Shown: one piece after another, positions 46,370 to 55,585 of the stretch
Numbering within the stretch: the stretch's first letter is position 1
How the letters are laid out: every line of letters starts with the position of its first letter
NCBI RefSeq assembly: GCF_900142775.1
Contig: NZ_FRCC01000003.1
Span: 372,001 to 436,000 of the forward strand
Direction of reading: 5' to 3'
DNA: 64,000 nucleotides
DNA from: Flavobacterium flevense
Lineage (GTDB): Bacteria > Bacteroidota > Bacteroidia > Flavobacteriales > Flavobacteriaceae
Position numbers and translations under genes: made by a program
Notes under the pieces: model-generated
The model's database searches: none
What the model saw: the letters and a program-made list of their open reading frames with translations, nothing else
What the model was told of the DNA's origin: nothing

Positions 46370-46738
46370 ATGAAAAAAGTAAAATTAACAAATGAAGAAT
46401 TAAACTATTTAGATACTCTAATTATTGAGATAAATAGCAAACTAGGATTAATTAAAAATGATGAAAGCTGTGAGGATGGCATGGATGGTGGAATAAGAGG
46501 TTTACTGTTTTTTATTCAAGCAACCCTAACATATCCTGAATCTGAAGAATTTTTTACATATGATGAGGGGAAAATAGAAGCATTGACATATATAGCGAGC
46601 TTCTCAAATGAGCAGATATTTTTTATAATTAAAATACTTGAAGATAAAGAATTTAAAGATGAAAACCTATCCGAAGATATCATTGGAAAAATCCTAAAGA
46701 AATTCAAAAAAATACAACCTAAATTCATTGATGCTTAA
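46370..46738 (+). CDS. Uncharacterised acidic small protein
   Basis: A 122-residue helical protein with acidic stretches (NDESCEDGMDGGIRG, ILEDKEFKDENLSEDI). No family recognised. Gap to the previous gene is 14 bases with an A-rich leader. Acidic composition would also fit a DNA mimic or small antagonist, but nothing in the sequence shows this. Confidence 0.6.
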   Translation: MKKVKLTNEELNYLDTLIIEINSKLGLIKNDESCEDGMDGGIRGLLFFIQATLTYPESEEFFTYDEGKIEALTYIASFSNEQIFFIIKILEDKEFKDENLSEDIIGKILKKFKKIQPKFIDA

Positions 46739-46898
46739 TAAGTTCGCTATAGAATCACTGAATCATCTCATTTTCTATTCTAGTCTGAATAGATAAAAAC
46801 AATTAAAAATTAACGAAATCACTTTTTACCCAGCAATTGGGTACAGGACTTCTTGTGTCCTAATTAACATCAATAGAAACAAATTAAAAATTAAAATT

Positions 46899-47708
46899 AT
46901 GGCTAAAAATAGCAAAATAGAATGGACAAATCACACGGCAAATTTATGGTGGGGATGCATGAAAGTTACAAAAGGCTGTGACAACTGTTACGCTTTAACC
47001 TTCGCAAAAAGAGTTGGAAATAATGTCTGGGGTAATGATAAACCTAGAAGAATGATTAAAGATGTTTGGTCAAAAATTGGAAAATTTCAAAAGGAGGCAG
47101 AAAAGCAGAATGAAATCCACAGAGTCTTTGTGGGCTCGATGATGGACATTTTCGAAAAACCAATGCCATTAGTAGACCATAAAGGAAATCCATATCCAGA
47201 AGAAGAAAATGAATTCTGGAATACAGGACAGTTGAGAGATAAATTCTTCAATGAGATTGTTCCTAATTCGCCTAATCTGATGTTCTTACTCTTGACCAAA
47301 AGACCTTCAAACATCAACAAATACATTCCTGAGAGTTGGAAGGAAAATCCACCGAAGAACGTAATGTTTGGAACTTCACCAGTCGACCAAGAAACAGCTA
47401 ATAAACTTATCGTTCAGCTGTCAAAGGTAAAAGGACAAAGGTTCCTTTCTATTGAACCGCAATTGGAAAAAGTAGATTTAATGGTTGAAGCTAATGATGG
47501 AACGGATAGAGTCTTATTAGACATGGTCGATTGGGTTATCAATGGTGGTGAAAGCGGTCATGGAAAAAGACCGTTTGACACTGACTGGGGAAGACTACTC
47601 AGAGATGATTGCAAAAAGAAAGGTATTCCTTTTTTCTTTAAGCAAATTGATAAAATCCAAGCGATTCCAGAAGATTTGTTGATAAGAGAATTTCCAATAA
47701 AAAACTAA
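46899..47708 (+). CDS. Phage Gp37/Gp68 family protein (DUF5131)
   Basis: The 269-residue protein opens with KIEWTNHTANLWWGCMKVTKGCDNCYA, whose elements are WGC, a six-residue gap, GCDNC and the Tyr-Ala pair. The three cysteines (C-x6-C-x2-C) and the following barrel motifs (FVGSMMDIFEKP, FLLLTKRPSNI, ERFLSIEPQLEK-type and WVINGGESGHGKRP) define the family, which resembles radical-SAM barrels. From memory it is often paired with a three-Cys-motif partner (TcmP); none is visible here. It is common in phages and islands. Biochemical activity is not established to my knowledge. Confidence 0.88.
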   Translation: MAKNSKIEWTNHTANLWWGCMKVTKGCDNCYALTFAKRVGNNVWGNDKPRRMIKDVWSKIGKFQKEAEKQNEIHRVFVGSMMDIFEKPMPLVDHKGNPYPEEENEFWNTGQLRDKFFNEIVPNSPNLMFLLLTKRPSNINKYIPESWKENPPKNVMFGTSPVDQETANKLIVQLSKVKGQRFLSIEPQLEKVDLMVEANDGTDRVLLDMVDWVINGGESGHGKRPFDTDWGRLLRDDCKKKGIPFFFKQIDKIQAIPEDLLIREFPIKN

Positions 47709-47726
47709 CCAATTAAATTTTATAAA

Positions 47727-48119
47727 ATGTTTAAAGCAACAACTACCTTAAATGATGATTTCCCTTATACTGAGGGATTAGAACGTATGTATCTTGATGA
47801 AAAAATATTAAGAAACATGAATTTCAACGATAAAGAAATAGATTTATTGATGAATCTAAGATATTTTAATGCTTATGAAAAAGTACCTGTCAGGAGAAAT
47901 GAAATAATCACAAAGAAATCTGTTGAACTTGACCCTTTTTGCGTAGCACTATATGATTTCTACTATGGAGCTAAAATGGTACTTGAAAATTCTTCTTTAA
48001 ATATTAAAAAAATGCCTCATGGTCATGATTCAGAACTTCTCAAAATACCCCCTAAAATGAAATTAGCTAAATCGATAATTAGAAAATATTCTCAAAAGGC
48101 TTATAAAGTAATGTTCTAA
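47727..48119 (+). CDS. Uncharacterised protein downstream of DUF5131
   Basis: A 130-residue protein with no recognised domain; helical, basic C-terminus (LAKSIIRKYSQKAYKVMF). It starts 18 bases after the DUF5131 gene, so it is probably co-transcribed and might be a small partner of that protein. It has one Cys (FCVALYDFYYG) and no Cys motif that would make it a TcmP partner. Confidence 0.6.
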   Translation: MFKATTTLNDDFPYTEGLERMYLDEKILRNMNFNDKEIDLLMNLRYFNAYEKVPVRRNEIITKKSVELDPFCVALYDFYYGAKMVLENSSLNIKKMPHGHDSELLKIPPKMKLAKSIIRKYSQKAYKVMF

Positions 48120-48679
48120 AATAAGCAGATTTTTTGGAGGGGGTTGAGCGGAATTCGGGGGTGGCAATTGAGCGGAGCCAAAACTTTCTTTTAGTTGAGA
48201 TGTGTTTCTGATTAAAAAATAACAAAGCTTCGCAACGTTGATATTATTCTTTTTAGAAAGGAAAAAACAAATGCTCCGCAGGATATTGAGTTGAGGTTTG
48301 TTTTCTTTTAATCAATTTCGATTAGGGTAATTGCTTCGCAATTTAAATCCGTTGAAGTGTTTCTGTTATCAATCAGATTGAGTATAGTAATTGATATTAA
48401 TCTAAAAGAACATAAAGAATAAAATATAAATATTTCATCATTAACATATTGAATATGAATCTAGTAATTAATATTAATTTATTTTATTATTTAATCTTAT
48501 TTTAATATAGTAATAATCTAATAGATAGAGTTTTATTCAACATCCCTGCTACTGCTCCAACAAAACCCCCTGCTCTTTAAACACAATTCACAGTTGTTAA
48601 ATCAACATCTATTGCTGTCAAAAGAACACCTCCTACTGAAATAAAAACAAATAAAAAGAATTTAAAAAATTAAATAAAC
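48120..48679. other. 560-base gene-free region, candidate element origin/control region
   Basis: The left part has G-rich and mixed sequence with three degenerate direct repeats starting GTTGA(G/A) at 48194, 48290 and 48351. The middle (48411-48530) is extremely AT-rich with many AATATTAATTTA-like words. It directly precedes a replication-initiator-like winged-helix gene. I see no ORF with family features here. Confidence 0.4.
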
Positions 48680-49339
48680 ATGAAAGAAAAACAAATGAAA
48701 AGCTTCGTAAAAGTAGATTACAATTTACTAGCAACAACAAAACTATCTTCAACGCAAAAACTATTTGTATCCTACATTATTGGCTGGCAAAAGAATGGGA
48801 AAATCTGTTTCGAAACGAATAAGACTTTAGCTTTAAAGTTCGGAATGCAATATGGGGGAATGAGGTCAGTTATAACAACATTAAACAAATTTGATTTTTT
48901 CAAGGCGATTAAAAAAGATTATGATGAAAGAACTGGTACCTCTGGACATGAAATTACGGTTAGTATTGATTTGTTAGAAAAATTTTTACAACCTGATGAA
49001 AAACCAAATGAAATTGTCTCAACAAAGGCTAAATCAATTGAAGAGTTAAACTCAGAATTTTATGTAACTCCAACTTTAAAACAAGACGAATTGAAATCTA
49101 TACCAACATATCAAGATAGCGATATTATTGATATTGAAGAAATAATGAATATTTTAAATTTTAAAGAAACTGATATTAGAGAATTTAAAAAAGAATTTAG
49201 AACGGCTAAAGTTAGTTTTGAAGATTTTCAATACTATTTCTGTAGTATTGCTTTAACTCAAAATAAAGAATATCATAAAGGCATATTAATTTCTGAAGAG
49301 CAAAAAGATAGATTCAACAAAATGATTGCTAATCAATAA
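48680..49339 (+). CDS. Helix-turn-helix protein resembling replication initiators
   Basis: A 219-residue protein. The first 100 residues look like a winged-helix domain of HTH_36/RepA-N type: FVKVDYNLLATTKLSSTQKL, then CFETNKTLALKFG and SVITTLNKFDFFKAI. An acidic linker follows and a C-terminal helical segment (TDIREFKKEFRTAKVSFEDF). This is the architecture of small replication or regulation proteins in Bacteroidetes elements. The AT-rich, repeat-bearing region upstream fits an origin. Role is inferred; an ordinary regulator is also possible. Confidence 0.65.
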   Translation: MKEKQMKSFVKVDYNLLATTKLSSTQKLFVSYIIGWQKNGKICFETNKTLALKFGMQYGGMRSVITTLNKFDFFKAIKKDYDERTGTSGHEITVSIDLLEKFLQPDEKPNEIVSTKAKSIEELNSEFYVTPTLKQDELKSIPTYQDSDIIDIEEIMNILNFKETDIREFKKEFRTAKVSFEDFQYYFCSIALTQNKEYHKGILISEEQKDRFNKMIANQ

Positions 49340-49607
49340 ATTAAACCAAATGAATGATTATCATCCTCTTAATGACAGGCCTCCTCCACTTATTATACAA
49401 AATATAAGAGTGTTTTTTTTTCTGGAATTTAACCCCTCCCTTTTGTTCCTACATGCTCCTGTATTTGCTCTTACGGTATTTTTTAAAAAGCTTGTTTTTA
49501 CTACCAAAATCAAGTTTTTAATGATGATGTTCGTGAACCGTTTTAAATAATTCGAAATAATATTTATAAATGACTATTTTTGAAGATTAAAGTAATTAAA
49601 TCTTGCA

Positions 49608-52406
49608 ATGAACGCATCTCAAATAGAAAAAAATGTAAGTGAATTAGTAAAATCAATAGATAAAGAAAATTTTATTTTTGATTTATTAGTTGCTTATGGA
49701 ATTTCCAAAACTTCGATAACTCGTTTAAAAAAAGGAGATTTCAACTTGTCAAAAGTTGAAGGTGAGGTTTTATACAAAAAGAAAGTCTTTTTTAAAGAAG
49801 TTGCTTCTGATAAATTACTAACTACTATTGACGATTTAACCAAAAACGAAGAAGATTTAAAACACAATCCTCGTTTTGTTATCGTTACTGATTATAAAAC
49901 TCTTTTAGCAAAGGACATTAGAACAGGCTTAACGCTTGATACACCAATTACTGAAATCAATAAAAGATTCGATTTCTTTTTACCTTGGGCTGGACAGGAG
50001 AAATACCAATCTAAAAATGAAAACCATGCAGATAGAAAGGCTTCGTACGAAATGGCCAAACTGTATGATATTTTAGTACACGAAAACCCAAATATTTATG
50101 ATGATGGAGGCCATAATTTAAACATCTTTTTATCAAGATTATTGTTTTGTTTCTTCGCAGAAGACACAGGGATATTCAATGAAGAAGGTATTTTTACCAA
50201 TACATTAGGCCAACATACAAAATCTGATGGTAGTGATGTACATTTATTTTTAGATAGGTTATTCAAAGTATTGAACACTGAGGACAATAGTACAGAACCT
50301 AATTATTTACAAGTATTTCCCTACGTAAATGGTGGCTTGTTCGGGAGTAATATAGTTTCTCCAAAATTTTCATCTAAAGCCAGAAAGATAATTCTGGAAT
50401 GCGGTGAACTAGATTGGTCGGAAATCAATCCAGACATATTTGGCTCCATGATTCAGGCCGTAGTTAATCCTGCCTATCGTAGTGGCTTAGGAATGCACTA
50501 TACTTCTGTTCCTAATATCATGAAAGTGATTGAACCTTTGTTTCTCAATGAACTTCGAGAAGAGTTTGAAAAAAGCAAAGGAAAACCTAACCAACTAAGA
50601 AAGTTAATCTTTAGATTATCAAAAATAAAATGTTTTGACCCTGCTTGTGGTAGCGGAAATTTTTTGATTATAGCTTACAAAGAATTAAGAGCTTTAGAAA
50701 TAGAAATTATTAAGGAAATTAATGAGCCACAAAGCTCAATTATAGTTGATGGTAGCCAATCTAAAATACATTTTACAAAAGATGGTCATGAAGTAGTTTC
50801 CAACGCTCCACAAGCAAGGATGAATTTTAATGCTAAACAAATTGAGATTTGGTTCACCGAAATCAAGCTATCTCAATTTTACGGTATTGAGTTAGATGAT
50901 TTTGCACACGAAATGGCTATTTTATCACTCTGGTTGGCCGAGCATCAAATGAATAAAGTTTTTGTCGATGAATTACATGATTTTGGTAGAGCCAAGCCAA
51001 TTTTACCACTTAAAGAAGCTGGCCATATTACTCAAGGCAATTCGATAAGATTAGATTGGAAAGAAGTTTGCCCAACTAAAGAGAATGATGAAATTTATAT
51101 TTTGGGGAATCCCCCGTATTTAGGTTCTAGTATGCAAGACAAAATACAAAAAGAGGATATGTCCATCATTTTCAAAGGATTTAAAAATTTTAAAAATTTA
51201 GACTATATAGCCTGCTGGTTTAAAAAAGGTAGCGACTATATAGTAAATTTGAATTCATCCTTTTCATTTGTATCAACTAATTCAATTTGTCAAGGTGAAC
51301 AAGTAGATTTATTGTGGCCATATATTTACAATAATAACTTAGAAATTTCATTTGCACATACTTCATTTAAATGGACAAATAGTGCTAAAGGAAATGCAGG
51401 TGTCATAGTTGTAATAATTGGAATTCGAAATAATTCACCGCAGAAAAAAATCATTTACTTAAATGGTATTCAAAAAGAGGTTAAGAATATTAATCCATAT
51501 CTTTCAGAGGGCTCTAATATTACATTACCAAGGAGGAGTAGTCCAATTAGCAAAATTTCAAAAATGGTTTATGGAAATAAATCGACAGATGATGGTCAAC
51601 TATTTCTTAGCACTGAAGAAAAAAACAACTTGATAAATACAAATCCAGAAGCAATATATTATATAAAAAAATTGGTTGGTGCGATAGAACTAATTAGAGG
51701 TATTGAAAGATGGTGTTTATGGATTGAAGACTGTGATGTTGAAAATGCTCGCAAAATACCTTTTATAGATAACAGATTAAAAAACGTAACAGAATTTCGC
51801 TTAAAAAGCAAAGCTCAATCGACAATTGACTATGCTGTTTTTCCAAATAGGTTCAAACAAAGAACATATAATGGCACAAATACAATAATCATACCAAGGG
51901 TTTCTTCAGAAAGAAGAGACTACATTCCCTTTGATTTTTTTGATTCTAATACAATTGTTTTAGATTCAGCCCAAGCTATATATAATGCTCAGCCTTGGAT
52001 ATTTGGAGTGATTTCATCAAAAATACACGTAATATGGGTAAAAGCTACTGGAGGTCGACTGAAATCAGATTTTAGATATTCTACTTCATTGAGCTATAAT
52101 AATTTTCCGTTTCCGACAATTACAGATAAACATAAAGAAATAATCAATCTCCATGTTTTCGAGATATTAGACGAAAGAGCAAAATATCCAGAAAAAACGT
52201 TGGCTCAATTATATGACCCTGATAAAATGCCCGCTGGATTAAAAGAAGCCCATCATCAACTTGACCTTGCTATAGAACGGTGCTATCGTTTAAAACCTTT
52301 TGAGAGTGATATAGAACGTTTAGAGTATCTCTTCAAAATGTATGAAGAAATGACAACTAAGAATAGTTTGTTTCAAAAAGAAAAGAAAACCAAGAAAGCA
52401 AAATAA
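49608..52406 (+). CDS. Class I SAM-dependent DNA methyltransferase, MmeI/YeeA type
   Basis: A 932-residue protein with the domain order of MmeI-like enzymes: N-domain (1-130, ending RFDFFLPWAG), helical spacer (140-330, with NGGLFGS and GMHYTS), gamma-type N6-adenine methylase with motif I DPACGSGNF (344-352) and motif IV NPPY (501-504), target recognition domain (about 640-860), and C-domain (LYDPDKMPAGLKEAH). MmeI itself carries a D-ExK nuclease in the N-domain; no ExK arrangement is visible here, so this is probably methylase only. It heads an operon with helicase (2-base gap), GIY-YIG and NucS-like genes. The order methylase-helicase-GIY-YIG matches B. subtilis yeeA-yeeB-yeeC as I remember it. 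Confidence 0.92.
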   Translation: MNASQIEKNVSELVKSIDKENFIFDLLVAYGISKTSITRLKKGDFNLSKVEGEVLYKKKVFFKEVASDKLLTTIDDLTKNEEDLKHNPRFVIVTDYKTLLAKDIRTGLTLDTPITEINKRFDFFLPWAGQEKYQSKNENHADRKASYEMAKLYDILVHENPNIYDDGGHNLNIFLSRLLFCFFAEDTGIFNEEGIFTNTLGQHTKSDGSDVHLFLDRLFKVLNTEDNSTEPNYLQVFPYVNGGLFGSNIVSPKFSSKARKIILECGELDWSEINPDIFGSMIQAVVNPAYRSGLGMHYTSVPNIMKVIEPLFLNELREEFEKSKGKPNQLRKLIFRLSKIKCFDPACGSGNFLIIAYKELRALEIEIIKEINEPQSSIIVDGSQSKIHFTKDGHEVVSNAPQARMNFNAKQIEIWFTEIKLSQFYGIELDDFAHEMAILSLWLAEHQMNKVFVDELHDFGRAKPILPLKEAGHITQGNSIRLDWKEVCPTKENDEIYILGNPPYLGSSMQDKIQKEDMSIIFKGFKNFKNLDYIACWFKKGSDYIVNLNSSFSFVSTNSICQGEQVDLLWPYIYNNNLEISFAHTSFKWTNSAKGNAGVIVVIIGIRNNSPQKKIIYLNGIQKEVKNINPYLSEGSNITLPRRSSPISKISKMVYGNKSTDDGQLFLSTEEKNNLINTNPEAIYYIKKLVGAIELIRGIERWCLWIEDCDVENARKIPFIDNRLKNVTEFRLKSKAQSTIDYAVFPNRFKQRTYNGTNTIIIPRVSSERRDYIPFDFFDSNTIVLDSAQAIYNAQPWIFGVISSKIHVIWVKATGGRLKSDFRYSTSLSYNNFPFPTITDKHKEIINLHVFEILDERAKYPEKTLAQLYDPDKMPAGLKEAHHQLDLAIERCYRLKPFESDIERLEYLFKMYEEMTTKNSLFQKEKKTKKAK

Positions 52407-52408
52407 TT

Positions 52409-54346
52409 ATGCCAGATATAGTTAATGTAAGCTACAACCAAACAGGTAAAAGCAAGAAAACCAATGAATTTGGTATGAGAGAAATGCAGGAAAGAGCTTT
52501 TGAAGCTCGTACTGCACAACATCTATTAATCAAAGCACCGCCAGCATCGGGTAAATCAAGAGCGTTAATGTTTATTGGTTTAGATAAATTAATAAATCAA
52601 GGTATCCGAAAAGTTATTGTTGCCGTTCCAGAGCGTTCTATTGGTAGTTCGTTTTCAAGTACTGATTTAATGAAAGACGGTTTCTTTGCTAATTGGGAAC
52701 CAAATGATATTTATAATCTTTGTACTCCAAGTGGTGAAGGCAGTAAAGTGAAAGCCTTTAACAATTTTCTTGAAAGCGATGAAAAAATATTGATTTGTAC
52801 ACATGCTACATTGCGTTTTGCTTGTGAAGGTGTAGATGAAAAATTATTCAACGATTGCGTTATTGCGATAGATGAGTTTCACCATGTTTCAGCAGATGGT
52901 AATAATCGTTTAGGTGAGGTATTGCGTTCTATTATGGCCAAGTCAAAAGCGCATATTGTGGCCATGACTGGTTCTTATTTTCGTGGTGATAGCGTTCCTG
53001 TGTTGTTGCCTGAATTAGAAGCGCAATTCACTAAAGTAACCTACAATTATTATGAGCAATTAAACGGATATGAACATTTAAAATCATTGGGTATTGGTTA
53101 TCATTTTTATCAAGGAAAATACACTACTGCAATTGATGAAATTTTAGATGAAACCAAAAAAACGATTGTACATATTCCAAGTGTAAATGCGGGTGAATCT
53201 ACTAAGGACAAATATGAAGAAGTAAGCCATATTGTGGATAGTTTAGGGGACTTAGAGTATCAAGATTCAAATACAGGATTATTATTTATTAGAAGTAAAA
53301 AAACAAATAAACTTTTAAAAGTTGCCGATTTAGTTAACGACAATCAAAAAGAAAGAGATAAAATTCAAGAGTATTTGCGAGTTTCTAAAAATCCTGATGA
53401 TGTAGACATTATCATTGCATTAGGAATGGCCAAAGAAGGTTTTGACTGGCCATTTTGTGAACATGCTTTAACGGTAGGTTACAGAGGTTCCTTAACTGAG
53501 ATTATACAAATTATTGGCCGATGTACTAGAGATAGTGAGAACAAATCACATGCTCAATTTACAAATCTTATTGCTCAACCAGATGCCGAAGATGGAGAGG
53601 TAAAACTCTCCGTTAATAACATGCTTAAAGCTATAACGGCTTCCTTATTGATGGAACAGGTATTGGCTCCAAATTTCAAATTCAAACCAAAATTTCCTGA
53701 TGAAGACGATGATGAATCAGAAGACGATGATGAAACTATTAGAATAAAAGGATTTAAGAAAGCTACATCTCAACGAGTAAAAGACATTGTAGAATCAGAT
53801 ATTAACGATTTGAAAGCAAAGATTCTTCAAGATGATAAGATGATTAAAGCATTGCCTGGAAACGTTGACCCCGAAGTTATCAATACGGTTTTGATTCCAA
53901 AAATCATTCGTGAAACCTACCCAGATTTAACTGAGGAACAAGTTGAAGAAGTGAGACAATATGTTGTAGTGGATTCTGTTATTAAAAATAGTACGATTGA
54001 AACACAAGGTGACAAACGTTTTATCAGAATGGCCGATAGTTTTGTAAATATTGATGATATTGATATTGATTTGATAGACCAAATAAATCCATTTCAAAAA
54101 GCATTTGAAATTTTATCAAAGTCTGTTACAGCATCGGTATTCAAAGCGATTCAAGAAACTATTGATGCAACAAGAATTGAAATGACCGAAGAAGAAGCTC
54201 TTGTTTTGTGGCCAAAAATTAAAAATTGGAGAGCTAGAACAGGAACAGAACCAAGTCTTCAATCATTCGACCCACAAGAAAAAAGAATGGCAGAGGCCAT
54301 AATATATTTAAGAGAACAATTAAGAAAGAAAAAAGCTAATGCCTAA
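52409..54346 (+). CDS. SF2 DEAD/DEAH-type helicase (YeeB-like)
   Basis: A 645-residue ATPase. Q-motif-like MREMQERAFEA, Walker A APPASGKS (43-50), motif II IDEFHH, motif III AMTGS, a helicase C domain with AKEGFDWPFCEHA and motif VI QIIGRCTRD are in the expected order. A very acidic loop (EDDDESEDDDE) divides the motor from a C-terminal helical domain of about 220 residues. It is predicted to translocate on or remodel DNA for the methylase and nuclease encoded on either side. The stop overlaps the next start by 8 bases, which indicates coupled translation. Confidence 0.9.
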   Translation: MPDIVNVSYNQTGKSKKTNEFGMREMQERAFEARTAQHLLIKAPPASGKSRALMFIGLDKLINQGIRKVIVAVPERSIGSSFSSTDLMKDGFFANWEPNDIYNLCTPSGEGSKVKAFNNFLESDEKILICTHATLRFACEGVDEKLFNDCVIAIDEFHHVSADGNNRLGEVLRSIMAKSKAHIVAMTGSYFRGDSVPVLLPELEAQFTKVTYNYYEQLNGYEHLKSLGIGYHFYQGKYTTAIDEILDETKKTIVHIPSVNAGESTKDKYEEVSHIVDSLGDLEYQDSNTGLLFIRSKKTNKLLKVADLVNDNQKERDKIQEYLRVSKNPDDVDIIIALGMAKEGFDWPFCEHALTVGYRGSLTEIIQIIGRCTRDSENKSHAQFTNLIAQPDAEDGEVKLSVNNMLKAITASLLMEQVLAPNFKFKPKFPDEDDDESEDDDETIRIKGFKKATSQRVKDIVESDINDLKAKILQDDKMIKALPGNVDPEVINTVLIPKIIRETYPDLTEEQVEEVRQYVVVDSVIKNSTIETQGDKRFIRMADSFVNIDDIDIDLIDQINPFQKAFEILSKSVTASVFKAIQETIDATRIEMTEEEALVLWPKIKNWRARTGTEPSLQSFDPQEKRMAEAIIYLREQLRKKKANA

Positions 54347-55541
54347 AAAGTTAACATTAGACGATATTTTTAATGATGATGAGTTTGGACTTTTAGAATC
54401 AAAAGCTAAAGTTTCAAACATAAAATCAGAGGATGAACGATTGATTGATTCGTTCCAAGAAATTAATGCCTTTTTTGAAAAAAATAAAAGAGAACCAAAA
54501 GCAGATGTTTTTGTCATTTCTGAAAGAAGTTTAGGTGTTGTATTAAAAGAATTAAGAAAGAACAATAAAAAATCCCAAATATTAAAGTCTTACGATACCT
54601 ACAATTTATTAGGGAATGTAGTGACTGAAATAAATTCAATTGATGATATTCTAAATGATGATGAATTTGGTTTATTAGATACTGAAGATACGCTGGATAT
54701 ATTTAAACTTAAAAATGTTTCAAGTTCAAAAGACAGAGAAGAAGCTGACTTTGTAGCTAGAAGAAAAGCTATGAAAGACAAAGATTTTGAACCTTATGAA
54801 CATAAGTTTAAAGAAGTACATAAAGAATTAAAAGAAGGAAAAAGAAAATTATCCGAATTCAAAGATGTAGAACAAAATCTTGAAAAAGGTAAATATTACA
54901 TCCTAGATGGTATTCTACTGTTTTTAGAAGATGATGGAATTGAAGGCAGAAAATTAGGAGACGCAATCAGGAAAGATGGTCGTACCAGAATAATTTTTGA
55001 AAATGGTACGGTCAGTAATATGTATTATCGTAGTTTATCCAAAGGGCTTTACAACAATGGTAGGATAGTTTCTGATACTGATTCTGAATCAGAAAACGAA
55101 TTGTTTAAAAATGCTAATTTGGTAAATGAAGAAGATTTAGAAACAGGTTGGATTTATGTTTTAAAATCTAAATCAAGCAATAAAGCTATTTCTGAAATTA
55201 AGGATTTATATAAAATTGGTTTTTCTAAAGTTGATGTACGACAAAGAATAAAAAATGCAGTAAAAGAACCCACCTACTTACTTGCTGAGGTTGATATTGT
55301 TTCAACCTATAAATGTTACAATGTTAATCCGCATAAATTTGAACAGCTATTGCATCGCTTTTTTGCTGAGGTTTGTTTGAACGTAGATATTCATGATGAT
55401 AAAGGAAGAAGAATTACTCCTAGAGAATGGTTTGTTGCTCCATTCACAATAATTGACAAAGTAATTGATTTAATCTTAGATGGAACTATAGTAAATTATA
55501 ATTATGACCATGAAAATAAATCAATTATTGGAAAAAAATAA
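54339..55541 (+). CDS. GIY-YIG nuclease candidate, T5orf172/MUG113 type (YeeC-like)
   Basis: A 400-residue protein. The C-terminal domain has WIYVLKS (271-277), then YKIGFS (291-296), Arg301/Arg303 and Glu335 in HKFEQLLHRF, the GIY-YIG order seen in T5orf172 nucleases, and ends near REWFVAPF. The N-terminal part carries a repeated motif, LDDIFNDDEFGLL (7-19) and IDDILNDDEFGLL (101-113), in acidic surroundings, which may be docking segments for the helicase. A middle domain with DGILLFLEDDG and SNMYYRSLSKGLY is of unknown fold. It would supply DNA cleavage for the system. Overlap with the helicase gene is 8 bases. Confidence 0.85.
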   Translation: MPKKLTLDDIFNDDEFGLLESKAKVSNIKSEDERLIDSFQEINAFFEKNKREPKADVFVISERSLGVVLKELRKNNKKSQILKSYDTYNLLGNVVTEINSIDDILNDDEFGLLDTEDTLDIFKLKNVSSSKDREEADFVARRKAMKDKDFEPYEHKFKEVHKELKEGKRKLSEFKDVEQNLEKGKYYILDGILLFLEDDGIEGRKLGDAIRKDGRTRIIFENGTVSNMYYRSLSKGLYNNGRIVSDTDSESENELFKNANLVNEEDLETGWIYVLKSKSSNKAISEIKDLYKIGFSKVDVRQRIKNAVKEPTYLLAEVDIVSTYKCYNVNPHKFEQLLHRFFAEVCLNVDIHDDKGRRITPREWFVAPFTIIDKVIDLILDGTIVNYNYDHENKSIIGKK

Positions 55542-55585
55542 AACTAACATCAACATTAGAGCAGTTCGTAAAACAATCAAAAAAA

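Noticed and set aside
42757..48119. Second copy of the tRNA-Ser 3' end as the right attachment site
   Set aside because: No stretch similar to the TTCGAATCCCTCTTTCTCC word is seen here or further right in the window.
49326..49550. A 74-codon open frame after the winged-helix gene
   Set aside because: It overlaps the end of that gene, is low in complexity with Phe/Leu-rich content, and shows no domain or neighbour logic; I read the stretch as intergenic.
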